A stretch of DNA of 64,000 nt from Haloarcula sebkhae (GTDB lineage: Archaea; Halobacteriota; Halobacteria; Halobacteriales; Haloarculaceae), in the NCBI RefSeq assembly GCF_014647415.1, contig NZ_BMPD01000010.1:1-64000 (forward strand), given 5' to 3'. The translations under genes were made by a program, and so were the position numbers. Shown piece after piece: positions 8,093 to 16,999 of this stretch. Under the pieces are notes generated by a model. That model worked only from the letters and a program-made list of their open reading frames with translations. It was not told the origin of the DNA and did not search any database. Position 1 is the first letter of the stretch; every line of letters begins with the position of its first letter.

Positions 8093-9039
8093 GTTGGGTC
8101 ACCTCCGAGATCGATTCGTGGGTCAAGTCGGCTGTACGTCAGGTCAACGGCAAAGTTCATCAGGACAAAGATGACGCCGATTAGCAGTGTCACGCCCTGC
8201 ACGACCGGGTAGTCACGAGCAAAGATTGCATCAACAAGTAACGTCCCCAGCCCCGGACGCTGAAAGACCACCTCGATGACGACTGCGCCGTTGAGGACGT
8301 AACTCAACTGTAACCCAATAATCGTCACGACGGGCACAAGCGCGTTCCGGAGCGCGTGTTTGTAGATGATAATCCGTTCTCGCAACCCTTTCGCTCTGGC
8401 GGCCTGAATGTACGCATCGTCCAGAACATCGAGCATCGCTGTTCGGACCAGTCGTGCGATAACCGCAGCCATTCCGGAGCCGAGCGTCAGTGAGGGGAGA
8501 ATCAGATGTTCCAGTCCAGCCGCGCCGGCCACCGGAAAGAGGTTGAGTCGGAGCGAACAGACGATAATAAGCAGATAGCCAAGCCAGAAGTTTGGCATCG
8601 AGACCCCAATTAGCGAGCCGATCTGTGCGGCGTAGTCAGCCTGACTTCCCGGATTCCTCGCGCTGGCGATTCCGGCCGGGATAGCTATCACAAGCGCGAC
8701 GAATATCGATGCAACAGCGAGTGCGATTGTATTCGGCAACCGCTGGATAATCATCTCGGAGACAGACCGGTCGTTGTAGTACGAGTGACCGAGGTCGCCC
8801 TGCAGTACGTCCCCCATCCAGTGGGCGTACTGAACTAGGAATGGATCGTCAAGCCCATTTTCAGCTCGGAACTGCTCCACCGCTTCCTGAGATGGGATCT
8901 GTCCACCCATCTGCTGGGTCAGAATCGTTCGTGCCGGATCGCCCGGCGTGATGAAGATCAGTCCGTACGTGAGAAGCGACACACCAAGCAGAACGATTGC
9001 CATCGTCAGCAGTCGCTTGCATAGTTCCTGCCCGTTCAT
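8089..9039 (-). CDS. ABC transporter permease (DppB-like)
   Basis: 316 residues with about six membrane helices. The N-terminal helix and the extracellular segment (ITPGDPAR...GLDDPFLVQYAHWMGDVLQGDLG) are typical of OppB/DppB/NikB. The coupling motif is YIQAARAKGLRERIIIYKHALRN. It begins 5 bp after the upstream binding-protein gene and shares an ATGA overlap with dppC. Confidence 0.9.
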   Translation of the reverse strand: MNGQELCKRLLTMAIVLLGVSLLTYGLIFITPGDPARTILTQQMGGQIPSQEAVEQFRAENGLDDPFLVQYAHWMGDVLQGDLGHSYYNDRSVSEMIIQRLPNTIALAVASIFVALVIAIPAGIASARNPGSQADYAAQIGSLIGVSMPNFWLGYLLIIVCSLRLNLFPVAGAAGLEHLILPSLTLGSGMAAVIARLVRTAMLDVLDDAYIQAARAKGLRERIIIYKHALRNALVPVVTIIGLQLSYVLNGAVVIEVVFQRPGLGTLLVDAIFARDYPVVQGVTLLIGVIFVLMNFAVDLTYSRLDPRIDLGGDPT

Positions 9040-9044
9040 CGCTG

Positions 9045-10568
9045 CTATGTGACATCCTCCAGATGGTAACAGGATTCGATAGGATGGGGCTGATAGCCCT
9101 CAACGTCGGCACGTGTCCCGATGACGTTTGCGTAGTAGGTGAGCCAGCCGAGCGGGAGGTCGCGTTGAATACGCCGCTGGATCGCTGCGTATCGCTCGAA
9201 CCGTTCGTCACGGTCAGCTGTCCGTCTGGCTGCTTCGAGGTGCTGATCGACCGTTTCGTTCTCGTAGCCACTGAACATCGTCGCCGTCTCCGAGTGAACG
9301 AAGTCGGACAGTCGATCCGGATCGGGATACCATAGCACTGAACTCGACCATAGAACGGTGTCGAACTCCCCGTTTTTCGCTTGCTCTTTGATTGTCGAGG
9401 ACTCCATGACCGAAATATCGACATCGAAGCCAACCGCCTGAAGCTGTGTCTGTATCACTTCGGCAATCGTGGGCAGTAATGGACGGGTGTTGTACGTCCA
9501 GATCGAGACAGACAGTTCCTCGCCATCGCGGATACGGCTGTCTCCATCTGCTTCCCATCCCGCTTCAGCGAGAAGGCTCCGTGCCTTCTCAGGCAAGTGT
9601 TCGTACGGTTCGAGCTCTGCAGCCCACTCCGTTACGTCTGACGGGAACGGACCAACTGCTTTCGACCCCAGCCCATTCAACAGCGACGCAACGATGTGGT
9701 CCCGGTCGATAGCATGCATCACCGCTCTGCGAACTTTTCTGTCCGAAAACGGTGCCGAGTCGAGGTCGAACACGAGGTATCGGGCTCGGGGGATCTTGTA
9801 CGTGTGGGCAGTGAGATCGGGATCGGATGCAAGCGTATCCGCTGCCTTGTTCGGCAGAATACGTGCCATGTCCAGTTCCCTGTTTTCGAGTTTCAGCCGC
9901 CGAGTCTGGTCGTCAGTGATCCCTTCATAGATGAGTGTGTCAATGTGCGCGCCCGAACCGTAGTAGTCCGGGTTGGCGGTTGCCGTGATTGTCGAGCCTG
10001 CCTCCCAGTTTTCGAATTGAAACGGTCCAGTACCGATCGGCTCATTGACTGATCCATCGTCGTCGATTGCGGCCGGTGAAACAGGGCAGGTAATCCCACG
10101 GGTGCAGTGTGCTGGTAGTGGCGAGAACGGAACTGCTGTCTGAATTGTAATCGTCCGGTCAGCAGTGGCTTCAACTGCATCGACCGGGACTGCAGCCATC
10201 GAACTTGAGTCGAATGCTCGCGTGAGTGATGGGAGAACAGTTGCTGCGGTCACGTCGGTACCGTCGTGGAACGTGACTCCCTCACGGAGTGTGAACTCCC
10301 ATGTCCTGTTGTTGACCATGTGCCAGTCCGTGGCCAGGCCCGGTGACACGGTCCCATCGTAATCGACGGTAAGCAGTGGCTCAAGCACGTTGATGCGTCG
10401 CCAGAGCCAGCCGTTTGTCACGGGGTCTATCGAATCCGGTGTCCAGGGTGAGCCAACTCTGAACGTGTCATCGTCTTTGCTCTCGCTGCCTCGTAGCCAA
10501 TACCCACCGAGACCGGAAATGCCGGCCGCGGTTCCAAATAATGCCTGTCGTCGCGTGAATTTATACAT
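9045..10568 (-). CDS. Extracellular solute-binding protein, SBP_bac_5 family, without lipobox
   Basis: 507 residues. Tat-type N-terminus (FTRRQALFGTAAGISGLGG), then the two-lobed peptide/nickel-binding fold of family 5 (WRRINVLEPLL; REGVTFHDGTD; RYLVFDLDSAPFSDRKVRRAV; SIWTYNTRP). Unlike most haloarchaeal binding proteins there is no Cys after the signal, so lipid anchoring is not predicted. It may stay attached by its uncleaved signal or bind the transporter in another way. Second of two binding proteins in the same operon. Confidence 0.85.
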   Translation of the reverse strand: MYKFTRRQALFGTAAGISGLGGYWLRGSESKDDDTFRVGSPWTPDSIDPVTNGWLWRRINVLEPLLTVDYDGTVSPGLATDWHMVNNRTWEFTLREGVTFHDGTDVTAATVLPSLTRAFDSSSMAAVPVDAVEATADRTITIQTAVPFSPLPAHCTRGITCPVSPAAIDDDGSVNEPIGTGPFQFENWEAGSTITATANPDYYGSGAHIDTLIYEGITDDQTRRLKLENRELDMARILPNKAADTLASDPDLTAHTYKIPRARYLVFDLDSAPFSDRKVRRAVMHAIDRDHIVASLLNGLGSKAVGPFPSDVTEWAAELEPYEHLPEKARSLLAEAGWEADGDSRIRDGEELSVSIWTYNTRPLLPTIAEVIQTQLQAVGFDVDISVMESSTIKEQAKNGEFDTVLWSSSVLWYPDPDRLSDFVHSETATMFSGYENETVDQHLEAARRTADRDERFERYAAIQRRIQRDLPLGWLTYYANVIGTRADVEGYQPHPIESCYHLEDVT

Positions 10569-10724
10569 ACGACATCACACACTTTCTCCATCTCACTCGA
10601 TTGCTCGTCGATACCATCTGGCTTGGTCCACTGGCTGCTGGCGGTGAGTATGTCGACCCCAGATCGTGAATCCAGTCTATACCTGAGCTGGAACGCAGGA
10701 AACCCACGCTCATGCTATTCCTGT

Positions 10725-12251
10725 TCATTGTTCTCGCGTGAGCCCGGACCACTCGATCATGTTGTCTACTGGATGGCCGTCGATACCGGCGACATCCGCC
10801 TGCCGGCCGAAGACGGACTCGTTGTAGTACAGCGGAATGACCGCTCCGGTATCGACCACGCGTCGCTGGACTTCAGCGTAGTAGTCTCGTTTTGCTTCCA
10901 GCGTTTCTGCCCGGTATCCCTGTTCGATGAGACGGTCGACTTCGGGGCCAGGATTGTAGATACCGGTGCCATCTTGCTGGTAGCGTTTCCGGTTGTCACT
11001 GCCCTCTGAGTGGAACATTGCTCGAATAAGATAGTCACAGGCAGCGCTGTTCGATCCGAAACCGACGAGCGTCAGGTTCGCTTCCCCGGCGGTGAACGTG
11101 TCGTTGAAAGATGCTGGGTCGACCTGCCGAATCTCGCTTGTGACGCCTATCTCTTCGAACCACCCGGAGAGCGTCTGTGCGATCGTTCTATCGTCGGTGT
11201 TTTTGCTGTTGATCAGAATCGAGAGTGTTTCGTTGTTGTATCCGGATGCCGCAACAAGCTCCCGTGCCCGATCCCTGTCTGGTCCGTAGGTCGGGAGGTC
11301 ATCGTGAACTGACCACGGAATAGTAGACGAAATCGGCCCACGTGCTGGCTTACCGATGCCGTTGAGGACGCTGTCGACGATCTGGCTCTGGTCGACAGCC
11401 CAGTTGAGTGCCTTTCGCAGTTGCTCGTCATCGGTCGGGGACCGATATAGATTCACCGCAACGAGACCAGCTTCAGGTGTGAGATACGTGTCGACCGCTG
11501 TCTCCGGCGCGTCGGCAAGCGCCGTAGCCCGACTTTTCGGGATTTGCTGTGCGACATCAACTGAACCTTTTTCAAGAGACAGTACGCGCGTGTTAGGGTC
11601 TTTTATCCACTCGAAAGTGAGCTCTGTGGGGTTAGCCGTGCCGTCCCGATAGCCAGCAAACGGGGTAAGCCTTATCGACTGTCCCGGCTTGACCTCATCA
11701 ACCTGATACGGGCCTGTCCCAGTCGGCGTCTCGCTTTCATCAGGGTGCTGAATGCCAAAGTACTGGTGTGATATTGTACCAGGAAACGCGGGGAAGGGCT
11801 CCGTTGTCTCGAACCGAACAGTGGTGTCATCTACTGCCGTGACGCCGTCAGACGTGACACCGATCCAGCCCGGGACCCACGCCCACTGCTCAAAAACCCG
11901 GTTGAAGGAGTGGACAACTGCGTCTGCTGTCAGCGAGGCTCCGTTGTGGAATGTGACATCTTCGCGTAATGAAAACTCCCACGTCGTCTCGTCAACGGCC
12001 TCCCAGTCTGTAGCAAGCAGCGGTGCGGTTTCCATCTCCGTCGTGGTGTCAACGAGCGGCTCAAACACATGCGTGTAGTAGGGTGTGATACCGTTGTAGA
12101 CATCCCATTTCTCCCGTGTTGGATCTCGCGTCAACGCAACAGTAAATGAGTCGTCGGCGTCGGCCTCTGAGCTGCTACAGCCTGCAAGCAGGCCAACGGC
12201 ACCGGCCAAAGTGCCGCCTAAGAGCTCCCGCCTCGAACAGAGTTTAGGCAC
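10725..12251 (-). CDS. Extracellular solute-binding lipoprotein, SBP_bac_5 family
   Basis: 508 residues. Tat signal CSRRELLGGTLAGAVGLLAGCSS with lipobox LAGC, then a family 5 binding fold (FEPLVDTTTEMETAPLLATDWEAVD; REDVTFHNGASLTADAV; LRKALNWAVDQSQIVDSVLNG). It heads the importer operon; a 156-bp gap separates it from the second binding protein. The two proteins share fold and layout but are clearly diverged, which suggests two ligands feeding one permease. Confidence 0.9.
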   Translation of the reverse strand: MPKLCSRRELLGGTLAGAVGLLAGCSSSEADADDSFTVALTRDPTREKWDVYNGITPYYTHVFEPLVDTTTEMETAPLLATDWEAVDETTWEFSLREDVTFHNGASLTADAVVHSFNRVFEQWAWVPGWIGVTSDGVTAVDDTTVRFETTEPFPAFPGTISHQYFGIQHPDESETPTGTGPYQVDEVKPGQSIRLTPFAGYRDGTANPTELTFEWIKDPNTRVLSLEKGSVDVAQQIPKSRATALADAPETAVDTYLTPEAGLVAVNLYRSPTDDEQLRKALNWAVDQSQIVDSVLNGIGKPARGPISSTIPWSVHDDLPTYGPDRDRARELVAASGYNNETLSILINSKNTDDRTIAQTLSGWFEEIGVTSEIRQVDPASFNDTFTAGEANLTLVGFGSNSAACDYLIRAMFHSEGSDNRKRYQQDGTGIYNPGPEVDRLIEQGYRAETLEAKRDYYAEVQRRVVDTGAVIPLYYNESVFGRQADVAGIDGHPVDNMIEWSGLTREQ

Positions 12252-12399
12252 TGGCCGTCACCTTGCTTCTGAGCCGCATGTGGACAGCATCAACACAGAT
12301 AGGTGGATCTAATTCCACGCGGCTGCTTACCGGGAAATATTGTACAAATATCGACATCATGTGAGATATACGGAGAGGTAGCCAGTAAAACAATTTTGG

Positions 12400-12413
12400 T
12401 TTAGCTAACTAAA
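12400..12413. promoter_or_regulatory. TTTAG-CTAA-CTAAA palindrome upstream of the importer operon
   Basis: Perfect 5-4-5 palindrome about 150 bp upstream of the first importer gene. It resembles, but does not match in spacing, the TTTTAGG-N4-CCTAAAA sites at 558 and 13726. Possible metal-regulator site; weak evidence. Confidence 0.3.
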
Positions 12414-12527
12414 ATGAGTTTGTGTAAGGTGCACCGGATATTCTCTTTTCTCAGACCATATAATAAATGATGCTCTAGGAAGAGATTTCACGGTGCCTAT
12501 TGGCACAGGCCACTTCTTATCACCAGT

Positions 12528-13724
12528 TTACACCCTTCCATTGATAATGTCAGCGACCCGCTGTCGGTCGAATAACTGGTGTTCAGTGGGAACGTCGCCG
12601 ACAGACCCAGGCCACTCGCCAAACTCATCTGGGTACAATTGCATCGCAACCGCCTCCGCCGAGAAGAGGTCAATGATCGGCCCCATGTTTGTCCCAGCCG
12701 ACCGTACGAAGTTCTCGTTTTGGACTGCAGTCAATTCACTCAACGTTTCGTGATTCTTGGCTGCCTGGAGCGTTTGCTGGAAGGATTCGTTATTCCCCGT
12801 GGTCAGATTATCGATCAGTCCGATGTATTCCGGGTCAACGTCAAGGAGCTTTTCGTACCCGATCTCCTTGTACCGAACGTAGGTATCTCCCTTGAACGCA
12901 CTGTTGACGCCCAGTTTGCGCAAGGTTCTTGTATCGTTTCGGAATGCGTCGATCTCCGCCGCCCGCAACGTTTTTCCTTCAATATCGAAGTCTATGATGA
13001 ACGCGCCGACGGTCGGTTTGTCATCCGGAAGTCGCGACTGTATCTCGGCAAACACCTCCTCTTTGAAAGCGATCCATGCATCGTACCGGTCTTGCCGCTG
13101 GAAGATTTTTGCTGCCTTCTCGACGGCATCATACAGTGTATAGTACGGGTCTCGTTCGTATGGAAAGCGGATCATTGATCCCAATATTGGACCGACGTTG
13201 CGCTCTATCTCTTCGAGATCCTCATCATTCCATCCCGAGTACCGCTTGAGAATCCGCGGATCCATCAGGTGTACATCAGCATCAACCTCGTAGAACACTT
13301 CCTTGTCGAATTCTGAGTCACTGGAATCCAGAAGGGACTCTACAGAATCCAGATCAATAGCAACGTCAGGGAGTGCATCGTAGTATTTCAGTTGCTCTTC
13401 CTCAAGGGACATCATCGCAGATGGCTTGATGCCCAATGCCATCGCGATATCCATCCAAGCCCCGGGAAAACTTGCATAGGTTTCGGGCACTGACTCGAAC
13501 GTATATGTGCCGGCTGGTTTGACCGTCACTTCGTACGGCGTTGGGTCGTCGGCTTCTGTCATTGATTGGTCGTCCGACGGGGACGTAGCTGTGGTGTCAT
13601 CCGACGACGAGCCGTTGCTAGTGCCGAGACAACCGGCAACTATCCCAGCGCTAACGATACTACAGCCAGCTTTTAGAATATCCCTTCGACGGTGACAGCA
13701 GTCTAAGCCATCATCATTCTGCAT
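12528..13724 (-). CDS. Iron-siderophore-type ABC substrate-binding lipoprotein
   Basis: 398 residues. The N-terminus has a twin-Arg stretch (RRRDILKAGCSIVSAG) and lipobox VAGC, followed by a Ser/Asp/Thr linker. The core fits the helical-backbone periplasmic binding family of ferric-siderophore/haem/B12 importers (FESVPETYASFPGAWMDIAMALG; ERNVGPIL; PTVGAFIIDF). No FecCD-type permease or ATPase gene is adjacent, so it is an orphan that must use a transporter elsewhere. A perfect DtxR-like operator ends 1 bp before the start codon, consistent with iron control. Confidence 0.85.
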   Translation of the reverse strand: MQNDDGLDCCHRRRDILKAGCSIVSAGIVAGCLGTSNGSSSDDTTATSPSDDQSMTEADDPTPYEVTVKPAGTYTFESVPETYASFPGAWMDIAMALGIKPSAMMSLEEEQLKYYDALPDVAIDLDSVESLLDSSDSEFDKEVFYEVDADVHLMDPRILKRYSGWNDEDLEEIERNVGPILGSMIRFPYERDPYYTLYDAVEKAAKIFQRQDRYDAWIAFKEEVFAEIQSRLPDDKPTVGAFIIDFDIEGKTLRAAEIDAFRNDTRTLRKLGVNSAFKGDTYVRYKEIGYEKLLDVDPEYIGLIDNLTTGNNESFQQTLQAAKNHETLSELTAVQNENFVRSAGTNMGPIIDLFSAEAVAMQLYPDEFGEWPGSVGDVPTEHQLFDRQRVADIINGRV

Positions 13725-13725
13725 A

Positions 13726-13743
13726 TTTTAGGCTGCCCTAAAA
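13726..13743. promoter_or_regulatory. DtxR/IdeR-like operator (perfect palindrome)
   Basis: TTTTAGG-CTGC-CCTAAAA, a perfect 7-4-7 inverted repeat. It starts 1 bp upstream of the start codon and lies just downstream of a T-rich TATA-like stretch, so bound repressor would block the initiation site of a leaderless transcript. Confidence 0.7.
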
Positions 13744-13768
13744 TAAACTTATGTCTTGTGGTTTTAGC

Positions 13769-14602
13769 TCAGTACCGCTGAAAAATCCCAACTGGCTGGT
13801 GGTTTGTGATGAAATCACGGTGAATCACAGGGTCGCTCTCTTGATCACAGCGTGTAATGTCGACTAATACACTACGACCTACCCTCGCCTCACGAGGATT
13901 GCTGTCACTCTCTTTCCAGTCCTCCAGCGTGAACTCAAGCGTCTTCAACTCGCCGTCGGTACTCTCGAAGACAGCTGCAACCGATGGAGTCCCATGGTTG
14001 TCAGCGGCGTAGGCCACTTTGATAGTGTCGTGGTCGGCGTCAAGTTTCGTCCAGCCATCGAGTTTGTCCGGCGGGTCCTCAGCAAACTGCTCGATCTCAC
14101 GCTGTGTCAATTTGGCCTCTGCTGCATCCCGCCACGCTTGTTTGGTATCCTCTACTTGAGACTGCTCGATCTCCTGAAGGACATCGCTGTCGATACACTC
14201 ACTGGCCCAGGCAAGCACCGTCTTGGCTTTCTTGTGCTTTTCCTCGGGTTCGCCGGTTAACTGCCCGAAGTTCATCTCCTTGGGAGACATCAAGAGAACG
14301 TGCGAGCGCCAGTGGCCGGGACCAGCCTCGCAATTTTCACCGGCATCGGGAGCCCACGACTCCATCGAGACCCGTACTTCCTCGTGATGACCGAAGCCGG
14401 TTCGGACGCCGCCGGCGCGCAGGATTCGTTCCGCGAGGTCGATGGTTCGCTCGCGCTCGTCAGCGGGCACTTTATCGGGACGGTCAACATCAGCATAGAA
14501 TGGCAAGCCGACTTTGCTGATGATCGTCTGTTTGTAGTTTGGGATAAGTAACGGTTCCTCGACGAAAATCGGGTCGAACGGTGGTTCGGCTGTTGGCAAC
14601 AT
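13769..14602 (-). CDS. Hypothetical protein (plasmid module)
   Basis: 277 residues from the ATG at 14602; the longer ORF start lies in the hairpin leader. No recognised domain. Charged, mixed alpha/beta, with a His-rich segment (GFGHHEEVRVS) and a long helical charged middle (residues about 125-190). A T4-hairpin leader precedes it, linking it to the 33-54 kb gene family although it sits 19 kb away. Confidence 0.6.
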   Translation of the reverse strand: MLPTAEPPFDPIFVEEPLLIPNYKQTIISKVGLPFYADVDRPDKVPADERERTIDLAERILRAGGVRTGFGHHEEVRVSMESWAPDAGENCEAGPGHWRSHVLLMSPKEMNFGQLTGEPEEKHKKAKTVLAWASECIDSDVLQEIEQSQVEDTKQAWRDAAEAKLTQREIEQFAEDPPDKLDGWTKLDADHDTIKVAYAADNHGTPSVAAVFESTDGELKTLEFTLEDWKESDSNPREARVGRSVLVDITRCDQESDPVIHRDFITNHQPVGIFQRY

Positions 14603-14610
14603 ACTGGAAA

Positions 14611-14639
14611 GCCTCCAGCCAGTGAGGCCGCACAAAAAA
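14611..14639 (-). promoter_or_regulatory. T4-hairpin leader element
   Basis: T6GTG followed by stem GCCTC / GAGGC with an 8-nt loop, 8 nt before the start codon of the 13769-14602 gene. Confidence 0.7.
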
Positions 14640-14670
14640 TCGCTCTGAGGCGGCGTTAGGTCGAGAGGTA

Positions 14671-14940
14671 CTAGTCGGCAGTGTCGCCGTGCTTCGCTTC
14701 TAGAGCGTCCCAGTCAGCCATTGAGTCGTACTCTGGTCTGACCTCTCCGTCCGAGAGCATATCATCAACGAAGGCTTGGACTTGTTCGTCAGCGGGCGCG
14801 GCCTGCAGGTCATACTCCCGGGCGATGAACCGGATGCCACAGAACGTACGTCCGTCTGCTGCAAGCTGCCAGAGCAAGAGCTTTCGGTTCTGGTAGGTTG
14901 CGAGTTCGGTCAGCAATTCCTCGTCTGTTGGATTGGACAT
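14671..14940 (-). CDS. Small hypothetical protein
   Basis: 89 residues, acidic ends and a Tyr/Arg-rich middle (YQNRKLLLWQLAADGRTF). No recognised domain. The sequence upstream (14947-14976) looks like a degenerate copy of the T4-hairpin leader: TTTTATG and GTGGAGGC are present but the stem is poor. It lies 68 bp before the 13769-14602 gene and is probably co-transcribed. Confidence 0.6.
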   Translation of the reverse strand: MSNPTDEELLTELATYQNRKLLLWQLAADGRTFCGIRFIAREYDLQAAPADEQVQAFVDDMLSDGEVRPEYDSMADWDALEAKHGDTAD

Positions 14941-15062
14941 CGTTTGGAGCCTCCACTTGACAGGGTGTGCATAAAACGAACCTTGCGAATAAGGTGAAAT
15001 GGCAATACAGTGCTTGAAACGGCCATTGAGTCGAGCTCTAGTAAGTACGAACAGATAAGATT

Positions 15063-15389
15063 ATGACTCCCGAGAGTGGTACTTGGCTTGACAGGATGTA
15101 TGACGTGAATAGCTTCAAACGCGATATGATGGTCGTTCTTGCGGGCATGGATAGTCCGATGGGGACAGAACTGACCGCGGAGCTGCAGGAATACTACTCT
15201 GAGGAGATTACGGTAGGACGTGTCTATCCGCAATTGGATGATCTAGTTGCAAAGGGGCTAATCAAAAAGAAGGCTAAGAACGGGCGAGAGAATAAGTATC
15301 AGTTGACGAAGCGTGGCGTGCGAGAGCTTCAGGCCCATCGAGAATGGGAGGACAAGTACTTGGCTCCGATCAGTGAGCTATCTCCGTAG
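15063..15389 (+). CDS. PadR-like winged-helix regulator
   Basis: 108 residues; an internal ATG at 15096 is an alternative start that matches the start of the related 90-residue protein at 34540-34812. The core (SFKRDMMVVLAG...GRVYPQLDDLVAKGLIKKK...NKYQLTKRGVRELQA) is a PadR-type winged helix with the wing near residues 75-90. The two proteins align along almost their whole length, so they are paralogs. Likely a small DNA-binding repressor; target unknown. Confidence 0.8.
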   Translation: MTPESGTWLDRMYDVNSFKRDMMVVLAGMDSPMGTELTAELQEYYSEEITVGRVYPQLDDLVAKGLIKKKAKNGRENKYQLTKRGVRELQAHREWEDKYLAPISELSP

Positions 15390-15741
15390 TGGATTTTTGA
15401 AAGAGATAGACAGGGCTCTCCGGAGAAGCGCCCATGCTTGACAGATGAGTGTACAGACTGCATTTCAATTGTCCCACCTCATCGCTGGGCCAAACGTCAC
15501 AGACAGAGCTTGGAAGAGGCAACGGTATTGTGATGACATTCGAGTCAGAGGTTGCAGAAAATTCCCGTCGATTCGACTGCTACTCTTCGGCAACCCGCTC
15601 TTCGAGGTTCTTACGTTTGAAGCATGATGTTGCGAGAGGCGTTGACCCGGAACCAACCCGGTATCCGGTCGGTGGTAGATATGTATAGTGCTGAAGACAC
15701 TGTCCCAACAGTTATTACCTAATACATGAATTATGAATTGT
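15390..15741. other. Intergenic region, nothing firm
   Basis: About 350 bp. Only short overlapping ORFs without coding character were seen. The 3' end (ATACA...TGTAT around 15722-15746) forms a weak inverted repeat at the start of the winged-helix gene and may be its own operator. Confidence 0.3.
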
Positions 15742-16326
15742 ATGTCGAAAGCTGCCGGGGACCCAGAGCGAGCTATCAATGGTCTCCTGTCGATTGCACA
15801 ACTGCTGGAAGAGCCACGCTTGGCCCGGCTCTACACGTTCGTCCTTCGTGAGAGAGAAGTGATTATCGACGATATCGTCGCTGCATTAGAGATTCCCCGG
15901 ACGACAGCGTACTCGGATATGGGGACGCTTGTTGACCTCGGTGTCGTGACCCGTGATGAAGAGCAGAAGACACACACGTATTCGGCGGTCCCGATCACGC
16001 TTACTGCAGATCTGGATGGTGACGAGTATACCGTCACTCCCACTCTCATCGAGGCCGTCGGTCGCTCACCACACGACCAGGATCTCAACCTCCTCCTGGA
16101 AAGATACGGGCTCGGTAAACTCGCGGCTGCGCTCACGTACGCCATCCCCTATACCAACGGTGAGATGTCTGAACGAGTCGCGGCTCGGGAGCTCGATCTG
16201 CAGCAGGCCTTCGCGATTACAGTCTTGCATGCGCTTCGAGATGTGGTTCAAGATATGCAAGCCGTTGACCCATACTTTGAGGATATCCGGAATGCTCGCG
16301 ACCAACCACCGTCATCTGAGGACTGA
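15742..16326 (+). CDS. Winged-helix protein, probable antitoxin of a wHTH-PIN pair
   Basis: 194 residues from the second ATG (MSKAAG). An N-terminal helical region and a winged helix-turn-helix (residues about 35-75, IPRTTAYSDMGTLVDLGVVTR) resemble ArsR/TrmB-type regulators. The C-terminal half is an alpha-helical domain. A PIN-like gene follows after 9 bp, the layout of a toxin-antitoxin or RNase-regulator pair. It probably binds its own promoter. Confidence 0.75.
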   Translation: MSKAAGDPERAINGLLSIAQLLEEPRLARLYTFVLREREVIIDDIVAALEIPRTTAYSDMGTLVDLGVVTRDEEQKTHTYSAVPITLTADLDGDEYTVTPTLIEAVGRSPHDQDLNLLLERYGLGKLAAALTYAIPYTNGEMSERVAARELDLQQAFAITVLHALRDVVQDMQAVDPYFEDIRNARDQPPSSED

Positions 16327-16335
16327 CGGGCACCG

Positions 16336-16866
16336 ATGAGCACGCCATTCGACCCATTTCAGGAGACCGTAGCGTGGGTCGCAGATACCGGATTCTTCAT
16401 CGCCTGTGGTCGCCAGGAGAATAATAAATACACTGCTCTTGAGCGCTTCGCCGCGCAGAACGACCTTACGTTTGTGATCCCCCAACGCGTCTACGAGGAA
16501 CTCGGCGGAGCGCCAGACCGCAGCACACCGGGACAGACGCCGATTAACAGTGCACTCGATGCTGGCTGGGTTCGAGTTGCTGCTGAACCCGAATATGCGA
16601 ACAGCACAGTATCTCGGGTGATGGATGACATCCGGTCATATATTGCTCGGTCATCAAATCGACCTGAGGACCAGATTGAGAAGGCAGATACTGCCCTCGG
16701 CGCTGTTGCAGCAACCCTTCTCGACAACAGTGACGTTCGATACGCCTGTGTTGTGACCACGGATACTGATGCGGGTGAAGGCACCGTCGCAGCACTTGTA
16801 GCTAACGGCTTCGAAGACCGGATTCAGTTCAGAGACGGATTTGAGTTGATCAACGAAATTACGTAG
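16336..16866 (+). CDS. PIN-like domain protein, probable toxin
   Basis: 176 residues. VAWVADTGFFIACG near the N-terminus supplies the first conserved Asp. A second acid lies in VYEELGGAP, and acids cluster in EKADTALGAVAA and VVTTDTDAGEGTVAAL, the order expected of a PIN ribonuclease fold. It is distinct in sequence from the DUF3368 toxin at 1818. The partner winged-helix gene lies 9 bp upstream. Confidence 0.75.
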   Translation: MSTPFDPFQETVAWVADTGFFIACGRQENNKYTALERFAAQNDLTFVIPQRVYEELGGAPDRSTPGQTPINSALDAGWVRVAAEPEYANSTVSRVMDDIRSYIARSSNRPEDQIEKADTALGAVAATLLDNSDVRYACVVTTDTDAGEGTVAALVANGFEDRIQFRDGFELINEIT

Positions 16867-16999
16867 TCGGGTTGTCGCTGAGGTACGCTTGGTCCTCATT
16901 TCTGTTTGAACTTATTGTATCAGTATGCAGTGCTGATAGGATGTACCTGCAGACACCGAATTTATACCAAGGTGGGGACTTATTACGTAGTTTCATTTC

